A program made the translations under genes and the position numbers. Shown piece by piece: positions 55,976 through 64,000 of a DNA stretch of 64,000 nucleotides (position 1 is the first letter of the stretch; the number at the start of each line of letters is the position of its first letter). Origin of the DNA: Roseitranquillus sp963709765 (lineage in GTDB: Bacteria > Pseudomonadota > Alphaproteobacteria > Rhodobacterales > Rhodobacteraceae). A model generated the notes under the pieces. It was not told the DNA's origin and did not search any database. It saw only the letters and a program-made list of their open reading frames with translations. The stretch spans positions 186,001-250,000 of the forward strand of contig CAVPXL010000002.1 of assembly GCA_963709765.1 (NCBI GenBank), in the 5' to 3' direction.

Positions 55976-56072
55976 ATGTATGTTACAATTCTAGGTCTCG
56001 ATCTTGCCAAGTCGGCTTCTCAAGTCCACGGCGTCGACGCCGCCGGGCACGCCGTGCTGAAGCGGCGCGTCC
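55976..56072 (+). pseudogene. IS110-family transposase, N-terminal fragment
   Basis: From ATG 55976 about 32 codons read YVTILGLDLAKSASQVHGVD and AAGHAVLKRRVL, the RuvC-like N-terminus of IS110-type DEDD transposases. Homology stops exactly where TGTCAATC, an IS21-like terminal sequence, begins at 56073. The rest of the transposase is missing. Confidence 0.7.
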
Positions 56073-56201
56073 TGTCAATCGGCGCGGGATCGGGACCGCT
56101 GATCGGCTGGCAGAAGGATCCCTTCGCTGCGCGGGCCGGCGGCCGGAGGCGGCGTCGCTTTCAGGTGGCGCTGGCGGCGCGGGCCGGCGGGTGCCCCGGT
56201 C

Positions 56202-56873
56202 TCAGGCGCGGGTCTTGAAGCGCCAGCTCTCGTTGCCGGTCTCGACGATGCGCAGGGGTGCGTAAGCCGATCGAGCAGGGCCGTGGTCGTCTTGGCGTCA
56301 CCGAACCTGAGCCATTGATGCGCCATTGGTTCGGGCACAATGGCGAACGGGCCATCCACCGAGGACGAGGGTCGCGGGGACGATGATTGACGTGCGCTCG
56401 TAGAGGCGGCTGATGAGATGGAACAGCAGCTGTCCGCCGGTCTGGGCGAACGGCAGGTAGCCGAGCTCGTCGAGGAGTGAGCCATCGCGTCGCCATGCGT
56501 TCGGAACCGATGGCGAACAAGTCGAGGCGGCAGAGGAGATCCGCCGTGCGTCCCTGGCGATCGGCGCAAGCTTGTTGACGAGGTCCACGGCGTTGAGAAG
56601 CGGCCCCGCCTGCCGCTACGGATGCAGGCTCTCGCAATGGCAACGGCGAGATGGGTTCTGCCGGCGCGTGCCGCCGATCAGCCCGACGTTGCGCTGCTGC
56701 CGACGAATCGCCGCCGGCGAGCTCGCGGACCAGCGTCTCCTTGACGGGCGTCGACCACCGGGCTCGAACCGATGGCGCCACGACGACCGGCCCTCGAACC
56801 GGTGGCGGGCAGGCCCCCCACTGCCGCAGAGCTTGATCTGACCCATGGCGTCCGGCACCTGCGATCTTTCCAT
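56202..56873 (-). pseudogene. istB: istB (IS21 helper ATPase), multiply frameshifted
   Basis: Recognisable pieces in shifting frames are MERSQVPDAMGQIKL from ATG 56873, ETLVRELAGG, QRNVGLIGGT, LLDELGYLPFAQTGGQLLFH, LISRLYERTSIIV and VETGNESWRFKTRA ending at TGA 56202-56204. Together they follow the IstB order, but Walker A and other parts are damaged and short. No functional product is possible. Confidence 0.7.
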
Positions 56874-57250
56874 GGCCGGGTCTGCTGGGGCTGTCGTAGC
56901 GGGCACAGTCGGCGGGTCCGCAGGTCAGCCGAAGCACCTCCGGCGTGGCGATGGCCAGCGGCGGCGCTGGTTCGCGGCGTCGGGCGAGGATGTCGAGGGC
57001 CGCGGCGGAGCGGACTCCTTCGCCGAGTGCTTCGGCGCAGGCCGCCTCCACGGCCTCGAGCCCGTCGGTCGGAAACCCGCCGAGGACGTCGACCATCTGG
57101 CGATCGCCGGGCGGCACTCGGCCGAGCCTGCGCTGCACGCGCCGCATGGAGGGCGGCAGCTCCCACTCCTTGAACGGCGCTCCGCTGCGCAGCCCGCCGG
57201 GCTTGCAGGCAAGCATGGGGATGCAGTGCAGCGGGTCGTGCCTGCTTACT
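56874..57250 (-). pseudogene. istA: istA (IS21 transposase), C-terminal fragment
   Basis: The segments DPLHCIPMLACKPGGL, RSGAPFKEWELPPSM, GDRQMVDVLGGFPTDGLEAV, EAACAEALGEGV, ILARRREPAPP and CARYDS match the C-terminal part of IstA. The DDE catalytic core and N-terminus are absent. It lies directly upstream of the istB remnant, as in intact IS21 elements. Confidence 0.65.
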
Positions 57251-57640
57251 GAGCCGCTGGTCGCGGTACACCGCCATTTCATGTCTTCAGCCGTCAGATC
57301 GTCCAGGCTTCGCTTTGCCAAGGGTCGACGCAGCAGAGCATCGATGGCGCACCGCTCTGCTCCGTCTCGGCGCACGCCTTCTGCGCCCTCGTCCCGGTAG
57401 CGCCGCAACACGTCTGCGAGCGTGTGTCCCGAAGTTCCGCGACAGTGGCGCATCGAGCAGTTCCCCGCGCTCCGCTTGGTGCTCCACCTCGTCGCTTCGC
57501 CGCGCCGCGTGGACGTCCTGCTCATCGCTCTGCCGAGCAAACGCACCTGCCACTTGCCGCTTGGCCGCTTCACCACCCTCGCCTTTCTCAACGTCTCCGT
57601 CGCTTGGCGAGCCTTCCGACGTCTCAGTGCAACGGTGGAG
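57240..57640 (-). pseudogene. Tyrosine recombinase (integrase) N-terminal fragment next to the tRNA gene
   Basis: In alternating frames the leftward strand reads KRPSGKWQVRLLGRAMSRT, then TLADVLRRYRDE, AIDALLRRPLAKRSLDDL and VYRDQRLSK, the DNA-binding N-terminal part of phage/island integrases. The catalytic domain is missing, cut at the istA junction. The fragment begins about 70 bases beyond the 3' end of the tRNA-Ala, the usual position for an element integrated in a tRNA gene. Confidence 0.6.
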
Positions 57641-57712
57641 CAGCGGAAGCCACGCACGGCAACGACCCGTAGACGCCGGAACGTGCAGAACATCCAGTGC
57701 AAGGGCTTGAGG

Positions 57713-57788
<76 letters not shown>

Positions 57789-57823
57789 AACGCGGCGGTA
57801 TCTGGCTTCTTTTCCTGAGAGTG

Positions 57824-60226
57824 TCAAGGAGTGGAGCGACCCGTCGCCGCCGCTTCTGCCTTCGCGACGGATTGCTTCACGGCAAGGAAACTGTCGGGCG
57901 TAACAGAGATGGAGTCGATTCCCGCTTCCACCAGAACCCGTGCGAAATCCGGATAGTTGCTCGGCGCCTGGCCACAAAAACCCACCTTTGCGCCCGCATT
58001 GTGCGCGTGCTCGATCACATGCCTGATCATCCAGCCAACTGCCGCGTGGCGTTCATCGAACAGAGCCGCAAGCCGATCGCTGTCCCGGTCGATGCCCAGG
58101 GTCAATTGCGTGAGATCGTTGGACCCGATCGAGAACCCGTCGAACCGCTGGGCGAACGCTTCCGCGAGTACTACATTGGACGGAATCTCGCACATCACAT
58201 AGACTTGGAGACCGTCCTTGCCGCGGCGCAAACCCTCTTCCGCCATAACCTCGAGAACCCGGTCGCCCTCCTCCGGGGTCCGGCAGAACGGGATCATCAC
58301 GATGACGTTGTCGAACCCCAGCTGGTCCCGCAATCGCTTGATGGCGCGGCACTCCAGGGCAAATCCCGCGCGGTATTCTTCGGAATAGTACCGCGACGCG
58401 CCACGGAAGCCGATCATCGGATTCTCTTCATGTGGTTCGAACTGCCGTCCGCCCAGAAGATCCGCGTATTCGTTGGTCTTGAAATCGCTCATCCGCACGA
58501 TGACAGGCGCAGGATACCGGAAGGCAGCGATCCGGCTGAGTCCCATCGCCAGATGTTCGACGAAATAGTCGGCCTTGTCGGCGTAGCCCCGCGTCAATTC
58601 CTCGATCGCGGCTTTGTCCGCCTCGTCCACGAGCCGGTCGAAGTGAAGAAGCGCCATCGGATGGACCCTGATCGTGTTCGAGATGACGAATTCCATCCGG
58701 GCCAGCCCGACACCGTCAGCCGGCAGGCGCCACCAGCGCGCCGCGGCGGCTGGATTCGCGAGGTTCAGCATGACCTTCGTCTCGGTATCCGGCACGTCCG
58801 CAAGGTCGAGCTCCTCCACCGTAAAGTCGGCCAGGCCCTGATAGACGAAACCCTCGTCGCCCTCTGCGCAGGAGACCGTGATCTCCTGCTGGTCATGTAG
58901 CACATGGGTCGCGTCACCGCTCCCGACTATGGCAGGCACGCCCAGCTCACGGCTCACGATCGCTGCGTGGCTCGTCCGGCCCCCATGATCGGTCACGATA
59001 GCCGCCGCGCGCTTCATGATCGGGACCCAGTCGGGATCCGTCGTCGAGGTCACAAGCACGGCTCCGTCGACGAATCGATCGATCTGCGCGGCGTTCTCGA
59101 TCAGGCAGACCTGCCCTGTCGCGACGGCTTCCCCCACGCTCAGCCCTGTCACCAATGCGCGGCCATGGCTCCCGATCCGATAGCTCTTCAGGGCGCCGGC
59201 CGCGGTTCGCGACTGGACCGTCTCGGGACGTGCCTGCACGATGAACAGCTCGCCCGTCTCTCCGTCCTTCGCCCACTCCATGTCCATCGGACAGCCGTAA
59301 TGCCCCTCGATCAACACCGCTTGCCGGGCGAGATCCAACACCTCGTCGTCGGTCAGGACGAAGCGGCCCCGCTCGGCCTTCGAGGTGGGAACGTTCTTTG
59401 TCATCCGGGCGCCGTCTCCGGCGTAGATCATCTTGCGCTCTTTCGAGCCGAGCTTGCGCTCAAGGATCGGCACCAGGCCCGGGCGATCGAGAAAGGGCTT
59501 GTACACCTGGAACTCGTCCGGCGTCACGGCGCCCTGAACGACGTTTTCGCCCAGGCCCCAGGCGCCGTTCACCAGAACGACCTTGTCAAAGCCCGATTCC
59601 GTGTCGAGCGAGAACATGACGCCGGACGAGCTCAGATCGGAGCGAACCATCCGCTGCACCCCGACGGAGAGAGCCACCTGCTCGTGATCAAACCCTTTGG
59701 TATGGCGATAGCTGATCGCCCTGTCGGTGAAGAGCGACGCATAGCACGCCCGACAGGCCTGCAGCAGCTCCGCCTCTCCCGTGACATTGAGGAACGTCTC
59801 CTGCTGTCCTGCAAAGCTCGCATCCGGCAGGTCCTCGGCTGTCGCGCTCGATCTCACGGCGACGGATGGATCGGTTTCTGATCGATCATCGCCCAACGCG
59901 CGATAGGCCGCTCGGATCTGCGCTTCGATCTCCTCTGGCCAGTCCCCGGCAATGATCGCGGACCGGATCTCGGCACCGACCGAATGCAGGGTTGCCTTGC
60001 CCGCATTCCACGCCTCGACCCGGTCACGGATCAGGTCGGATAATCCGTTCGCTTCGATGAACTGCCGGTAGGCGTCCGCTACCGTCGCAAAACCGTTCGG
60101 CACGCGGATACCGACCCCGCCGAGCGACGCGACCATCTCGCCGAGTGACGCGTTCTTGCCGCCGACCAGCCCCACATCGCCTCGTGAGAGATCCTTGAAC
60201 CAGATGACATATTCGCTCGCACTCAT
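57824..60226 (-). CDS. ppsA: Phosphoenolpyruvate synthase (pyruvate, water dikinase)
   Basis: From ATG 60226 (GAGGGG upstream; an in-frame GTG lies at 60244) the protein is 800 residues, the family length. The N-terminal ATP-grasp/PPDK domain has GGKNASLGEMVASL and PDASFAGQQETFLNV; the central phosphohistidine domain has TDHGGRTSHAAIVSREL; the C-terminal PEP-binding domain has SNDLTQLTLGIDRDS and FCGQAPSNYPDF. It makes PEP from pyruvate and ATP in the cytoplasm, supporting gluconeogenesis on organic acids and amino acids. Confidence 0.95.
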   Translation of the reverse strand: MSASEYVIWFKDLSRGDVGLVGGKNASLGEMVASLGGVGIRVPNGFATVADAYRQFIEANGLSDLIRDRVEAWNAGKATLHSVGAEIRSAIIAGDWPEEIEAQIRAAYRALGDDRSETDPSVAVRSSATAEDLPDASFAGQQETFLNVTGEAELLQACRACYASLFTDRAISYRHTKGFDHEQVALSVGVQRMVRSDLSSSGVMFSLDTESGFDKVVLVNGAWGLGENVVQGAVTPDEFQVYKPFLDRPGLVPILERKLGSKERKMIYAGDGARMTKNVPTSKAERGRFVLTDDEVLDLARQAVLIEGHYGCPMDMEWAKDGETGELFIVQARPETVQSRTAAGALKSYRIGSHGRALVTGLSVGEAVATGQVCLIENAAQIDRFVDGAVLVTSTTDPDWVPIMKRAAAIVTDHGGRTSHAAIVSRELGVPAIVGSGDATHVLHDQQEITVSCAEGDEGFVYQGLADFTVEELDLADVPDTETKVMLNLANPAAAARWWRLPADGVGLARMEFVISNTIRVHPMALLHFDRLVDEADKAAIEELTRGYADKADYFVEHLAMGLSRIAAFRYPAPVIVRMSDFKTNEYADLLGGRQFEPHEENPMIGFRGASRYYSEEYRAGFALECRAIKRLRDQLGFDNVIVMIPFCRTPEEGDRVLEVMAEEGLRRGKDGLQVYVMCEIPSNVVLAEAFAQRFDGFSIGSNDLTQLTLGIDRDSDRLAALFDERHAAVGWMIRHVIEHAHNAGAKVGFCGQAPSNYPDFARVLVEAGIDSISVTPDSFLAVKQSVAKAEAAATGRSTP

Positions 60227-60371
60227 CGTCTGCCCCTCGATCACGTTTCACGAGCAGCTTGAGCACAGGTGCTTGGAGCCCACATTGATGCCGGTCAAAG
60301 CGCCAAAGATAGATCAGCGAACGACCCCGCGAACGGTACCCGAGAGGTCGTTTGCCGAAAGACCGGGGCGT

Positions 60372-63212
60372 TTACTCCGCCGCTTCCTGGTAGGCCTCGA
60401 GCGGCGGACAGGTGCAGACGAGGTTTCTGTCCCCGAAGGCGTTGTCGACGCGATTGACCGGCGGCCAGTACTTGTCGACCCGGAACGCCCCTGCCGGGAA
60501 ACAGCCGGCTTCGCGCGAATAGGGACGATCCCATTCGCCAACCAGGTCCTCGACCGTGTGCGGCGACCGGCGAAGCGGGCTCTGGTCCGCGGCTATCTCC
60601 CCGTTTTCGACGGCCCGGATCTCGTCACGGATCGCCAGCATCGCGTCGCAGAAGCGGTCCAGCTCGGCCTTGGTTTCGCTTTCGGTCGGCTCGACCATCA
60701 GCGTTCCGGCCACAGGCCAGCTCATCGTCGGGGCGTGAAATCCGTTGTCGACAAGACGCTTGGCGATGTCGTCGACGGTGACACCGGCCTCTGCGAAGGG
60801 CCGCGTATCCAGGATGCACTCGTGCGCGACGCGGTCGTTGCGGCCGCGAAACAGGACCTCGAATGCACCGTGCAGCCGCGCCGCGATGTAGTTCGCGTTC
60901 AGGATCGCGGCTTTCGTCGCCTGGGTCAGCCCCGCCCCGCCCATCATCAGGCAATAGGCCCATGAAATCGGCAGGATCGACGCGCTTCCGTAGGGTGCCG
61001 CGCTGACCGGCCCTTCGCGCCCGCCTGTCATCGGATGACCTGGCAGGAACGGCGCGAGATGTGCCTTGACCCCGATCGGCCCCATGCCCGGCCCCCCGCC
61101 GCCATGCGGGATGCAGAATGTCTTGTGGAGGTTGAGATGACTGACATCCGCACCGATCTCGCCCGGCTTCGCGATCCCCACCAGCGCGTTCAGGTTGGCG
61201 CCGTCCAGATAGACCTGACCACCGTGTTCATGCGTGATCTCGCAGACCTCGCGAACCGTTTCCTCGAACACTCCGTGGGTGGATGGGTAGGTGATCATGC
61301 AGGCCGCCAGATCATTCCCGGCCGCCTCGGCCTTGGCACGGAAGTCGGCGACGTCGATGTCACCGTTCTCCGCGGCCTTCACGACGACGACCTTCATGCC
61401 GCACATCTGGGCACTGGCCGGGTTCGTGCCGTGCGCCGATGTCGGGATCAGACAGATCCGGCGTTCCTCGCCGCGCGCCCGGTGGAAGGCCATGATGGTC
61501 AGCAGTCCGGCATACTCGCCCTGCGCGCCCGAGTTCGGCTGCATGGACATGGCGTCGTAGCCGGTAATTTCACACAGCCGCGCCGAAAGATCGTCGATCA
61601 GTTCGCGGTAGCCTTCGGTTTGCCGCTCTGGCGCGAAGGGGTGGATGTTCGCGAATTCCGGCCAGCTGATCGCGTTCATTTCTGCGGCGGCGTTCAACTT
61701 CATCGTACACGAGCCGAGCGGGATCATGGCCCGGTCGAGCGCGAGATCGCGATCCGCAAGGCGCCGCATGTAGCGCATCATCTCGGTTTCCGCGCGGTTC
61801 ATGTGAAAGACGGGGTGGGCCAGGTACTCGGTCGTCCGCACCAGCCCGTCTGGCAGGAAATACCCGTCGGCCACGTCGCCGTAGGACATTTCGAGGCCAA
61901 ACGCCCGCCACACCGCCTCGACCAATTCGGGGCGGGTGGTCTCGTCGAGCGCTATGCCGATCCTGTCATCGCCCACCTTGCGCAGGTTTATGCGTCCGGC
62001 CTCGGCGGCGCGTATGATGACACCCTGCATCGGCCCCGCCTTCACGGTGACGGTATCGAAAAAGGCGGTCGGTTCGACTTCGAAGCCGCCGGATCTCAGG
62101 CCGTTCACCAAGCGCGCCGCCTTCAGGTGAACCCGCTGCGCGATCGCCTTGAGACCTTCAGGCCCGTGGAACACCGCGTAGAACCCTGCCATCACCGCAA
62201 GCAGAGCCTGCGCCGTGCACACGTTCGACGTGGCCTTTTCACGGCGGATATGCTGTTCGCGAGTCTGCAGGGCGAGGCGGTAGGCCTTGTTCCCGCGCGC
62301 GTCGATCGAGACGCCGACGATGCGCCCCGGCATCGCGCGTTTCATCTCGTCGCGGCACGCCATGTACGCCGCATGCGGTCCACCGAACCCCATCGAGACG
62401 CCGAAACGCTGCATGGAGCCAACGGCGATATCGGCGCCCATCGCGCCTGGCTCCTTCAGAAGCGTCAGCGCCAGCGGATCGGCGATGACGATCCCGATCG
62501 CATTCGCATCGTGAAGCTGCTCGATCGCCGCGCCGAAATCGCGAAGATGACCGTTCGTGCCGGGATACTGGAAGATGGCGCCAAAGACCGAACCGGGATC
62601 GAGCGCATCCGGAGTGCCGACGACGATCTCGATGCCGAGAGGCGCCGCGCGAGTCTGCATGACCGCGATGTTCTGGGGATGGCAGTTCTCGTCGACGAAG
62701 AAGGACTGCGCCTTCGACTTCGACTGCCGGTGCGCCATGGCCATCGCTTCCGCCGCCGCCGTCGCCTCATCGAGAAGCGACGCATTCGCCACCGGAAGCC
62801 CCGTCAGATCGCAAACCATTGTCTGGAAGTTCAGCAATGCCTCCAGCCGTCCCTGGCTGATTTCCGGCTGATACGGCGTGTAGGCGGTATACCACGCCGG
62901 GTTCTCCAGAATGTTCCGCTGGATCGCGGGCGGCGTCACGGTGCCGTACCACCCCATCCCGATCATCGTCGTGAACACCTGATTCTTGCGCGCCGTCTGC
63001 CGCATCCGCCAGAGCAGCTCCCGCTCCGACATCGGCTCACCCGAAAGCGGCGCGGTTTGGCGGATCGAGGTCGGAACCGTCTGATCGATCAGTTCGTCCA
63101 GCGATTCCACGCCGATGACAGATAGCATCGACGCCATCTCGGCCGGCGACGGACCAATGTGCCGGCGGTTGGCGAAATCATAAGGGTCATAGTCGGTCGG
63201 GGTGAACGACAT
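60372..63212 (-). CDS. gcvP: Glycine dehydrogenase (decarboxylating), P-protein
   Basis: From ATG 63212 (GGAGGCAC upstream) the protein has 946 residues, the normal fused length. Motifs include RRHIGPSPAEMASML at the N-terminus, PYQPEISQGRLEALLNFQ, MGFGGPHAAYMACRD, and the C-terminal PLP domain with LNLHKTFCIPHGGGGPGMGP, where the Lys of LHK binds PLP. It decarboxylates glycine and transfers the aminomethyl group to lipoyl-GcvH. It follows gcvH in the leftward gcvT-gcvH-gcvP operon. Confidence 0.97.
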   Translation of the reverse strand: MSFTPTDYDPYDFANRRHIGPSPAEMASMLSVIGVESLDELIDQTVPTSIRQTAPLSGEPMSERELLWRMRQTARKNQVFTTMIGMGWYGTVTPPAIQRNILENPAWYTAYTPYQPEISQGRLEALLNFQTMVCDLTGLPVANASLLDEATAAAEAMAMAHRQSKSKAQSFFVDENCHPQNIAVMQTRAAPLGIEIVVGTPDALDPGSVFGAIFQYPGTNGHLRDFGAAIEQLHDANAIGIVIADPLALTLLKEPGAMGADIAVGSMQRFGVSMGFGGPHAAYMACRDEMKRAMPGRIVGVSIDARGNKAYRLALQTREQHIRREKATSNVCTAQALLAVMAGFYAVFHGPEGLKAIAQRVHLKAARLVNGLRSGGFEVEPTAFFDTVTVKAGPMQGVIIRAAEAGRINLRKVGDDRIGIALDETTRPELVEAVWRAFGLEMSYGDVADGYFLPDGLVRTTEYLAHPVFHMNRAETEMMRYMRRLADRDLALDRAMIPLGSCTMKLNAAAEMNAISWPEFANIHPFAPERQTEGYRELIDDLSARLCEITGYDAMSMQPNSGAQGEYAGLLTIMAFHRARGEERRICLIPTSAHGTNPASAQMCGMKVVVVKAAENGDIDVADFRAKAEAAGNDLAACMITYPSTHGVFEETVREVCEITHEHGGQVYLDGANLNALVGIAKPGEIGADVSHLNLHKTFCIPHGGGGPGMGPIGVKAHLAPFLPGHPMTGGREGPVSAAPYGSASILPISWAYCLMMGGAGLTQATKAAILNANYIAARLHGAFEVLFRGRNDRVAHECILDTRPFAEAGVTVDDIAKRLVDNGFHAPTMSWPVAGTLMVEPTESETKAELDRFCDAMLAIRDEIRAVENGEIAADQSPLRRSPHTVEDLVGEWDRPYSREAGCFPAGAFRVDKYWPPVNRVDNAFGDRNLVCTCPPLEAYQEAAE

Positions 63213-63271
63213 CGTGCCTCCTGCAGAACCCTGCGGCCCACGGGCCGGCAATCTCGAGGGCGGCCGCGCCG

Positions 63272-63628
63272 CTACTCGATGAACTTCTTGTACGCATCCT
63301 CGTCCATCAGTTCGTCCAGAACCGATGTGTCGTCGATCTTCATCTTGAAGAACCAGCCCGCCAATGCGTCGTCGTTGACGCTTCCGGGATTCTCCACGAC
63401 GGCTTCGTTGATCTCGACGACCTCGCCATCCAGCGGCGCCGAGATGTCCGATGCGGCCTTCACGCTCTCGATCACGGCCGCTTCGTCGCCCTTGATGAGC
63501 ATCGCCCCCGTTTCGGGCAGCTCGATGAAGACGATATCGCCCAGTTGGCTCGCCGCGTGCTCGGTGATGCCGATCGTGACAATCTCGCCGTCCGCATCCA
63601 GCCATTCATGGTCTTCGGTAAACTTCAT
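63272..63628 (-). CDS. gcvH: Glycine cleavage system H protein
   Basis: The 118-residue lipoyl-domain protein has FTEDHEWLDADG at the N-terminus, GITEHAASQLGDIVFIELPE, and lipoylated Lys57 in ESVKAASDI. It shuttles the aminomethyl and hydride groups between P, T and L proteins. GAGGACAGCG precedes the ATG, nine bases after the gcvT stop. Confidence 0.96.
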   Translation of the reverse strand: MKFTEDHEWLDADGEIVTIGITEHAASQLGDIVFIELPETGAMLIKGDEAAVIESVKAASDISAPLDGEVVEINEAVVENPGSVNDDALAGWFFKMKIDDTSVLDELMDEDAYKKFIE

Positions 63629-63637
63629 CGCTGTCCT

Positions 63638-64000
63638 CTATCGTTTGTAATTTGCCGGGCGGAACGGAAGCTCCGCGACCCTGACCGGCTGCCGTTTGCC
63701 GCGCAGTTCGGCGAACAATCGGGTGCCGACTTCGGCGCAGTTCGCCGGGACATAGCCCATGGAGATCGGCGCCTCGACCGACGGCCCGAAACCGCCGGAG
63801 GTGATCGTTCCGCACGGCGCCTCCGCATCTTCGCTGTCGAAAAGGGCGACGCCAGCGCGCATGGGTGCGCGACCCTCGGGCCGCAACCCGACCCTTTTTC
63901 GCGCCGCGCCATCCTGCATCTCCCGAATGAGGCGATCGGCGCCAGGAAACCCGCCCTCGCGGGCGCCGCCGGCCTTTCGTGCCTTCTGGATCGACCAGGT
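63638..64000 (-). CDS. gcvT: Glycine cleavage system T protein (aminomethyltransferase), C-terminal part
   Basis: The frame enters from the window edge and ends at 63638. The visible 120 residues are the GcvT C-terminal domain: KARKAGGAREGGFPGADRLI, GRAPMRAGVALFD, GTITSGGFGPSVEAPISMGY and VAELPFRPANYKR. It releases ammonia and 5,10-methylene-tetrahydrofolate. The start, and any upstream glycine riboswitch, lie outside the window. Confidence 0.95.
   Translation of the reverse strand, partial: TWSIQKARKAGGAREGGFPGADRLIREMQDGAARKRVGLRPEGRAPMRAGVALFDSEDAEAPCGTITSGGFGPSVEAPISMGYVPANCAEVGTRLFAELRGKRQPVRVAELPFRPANYKR

Larger units (their letters stand above)
56073..57250 (-). mobile_element. IS21-family insertion sequence remnant
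   Basis: Degenerate istA and istB segments read leftward and end near TGTCAATC at 56073, a sequence like IS21-family termini. The right-hand end (start of istA) is lost at a junction with the integrase fragment near 57250. The element appears to have inserted into the IS110 gene and then decayed by indels and rearrangement. Confidence 0.65.

Noticed and set aside
56161..57702. Single 513-codon minus-strand open frame across the mobile-element zone
   Set aside because: It is a chance concatenation of pieces of an integrase, IstA and out-of-frame IstB. Conserved blocks appear in several different frames, so it is not one gene.
63629..64000. Possible glycine riboswitch for the gcv operon
   Set aside because: The operon runs leftward and its 5' leader lies outside the window; nothing in the visible gcvT fragment is a leader.

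Overview
The window looks like chromosomal DNA of a GC-rich alphaproteobacterium, most likely Rhodobacterales or a close relative. This is inferred from the high GC content, the many ABC uptake systems of the rbs/frc/dpp types, GTG/TTG starts behind strong Shine-Dalgarno sequences, and the PQQ-dehydrogenase neighbourhood. No sequence search was run.

Layout. (1) 1-4.6 kb: the 5' part of an FdhF/YdeP-like molybdopterin oxidoreductase, two divergently transcribed transglutaminase-like genes, and the end of the next operon. (2) 3.8-20.8 kb: a large divergent catabolic locus. A leftward operon encodes an RbsABC-type sugar/polyol ABC transporter with two different permeases, an SDR, a beta-hydroxyacid-type dehydrogenase and a ThuA protein. 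A rightward operon encodes a winged-helix regulator fused to a solute-binding-protein domain, a second SDR, an M24 'pita-bread' protein, a TPP-dependent 2-oxoacid dehydrogenase E1 alpha/beta, a lipoyl-bearing E2-like protein without the catalytic motif, an aldehyde dehydrogenase and a separate lipoyl-less E2 catalytic protein. A dyad array lies between the operons. This is the best candidate for an undescribed system. (3) 21.2-26.4 kb: DEAD-box RNA helicase, flavin monooxygenase-like protein, and an FTR1-like membrane protein with a coupled small membrane protein. (4) 26.6-31.1 kb: xylulokinase-like kinase convergent with a fructose-type FrcBCA transporter. (5) 31.3-36.9 kb: a PQQ alcohol dehydrogenase module (ankyrin protein, di-haem cytochrome c, quinoprotein, beta-propeller protein, ABC-type binding protein). 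(6) 36.9-46.2 kb: M20 peptidase, gamma-glutamyltransferase and a Dpp-type peptide transporter under a divergent IclR regulator, probably for gamma-glutamyl peptides. (7) 46.2-51.5 kb: a polyprenyl sugar-phosphate transferase, then a secreted PDC-like sensor protein followed by a chemoreceptor. (8) 52.0-55.2 kb: MarR-EmrA-EmrB efflux. (9) 55.2-57.8 kb: decayed mobile DNA (IS110 fragment interrupted by an IS21 remnant, plus an integrase fragment) next to a tRNA-Ala(CGC). (10) 57.8-64 kb: PEP synthase and the glycine cleavage genes gcvT(partial)-gcvH-gcvP.

Four genes (ThuA, E2 catalytic, PQQ dehydrogenase signal peptide, EmrB) are each interrupted by one small indel whose correction restores a normal protein. 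This points either to base-level assembly errors or to recent decay. Rearranged frames in the IS/integrase zone are genuine decay.
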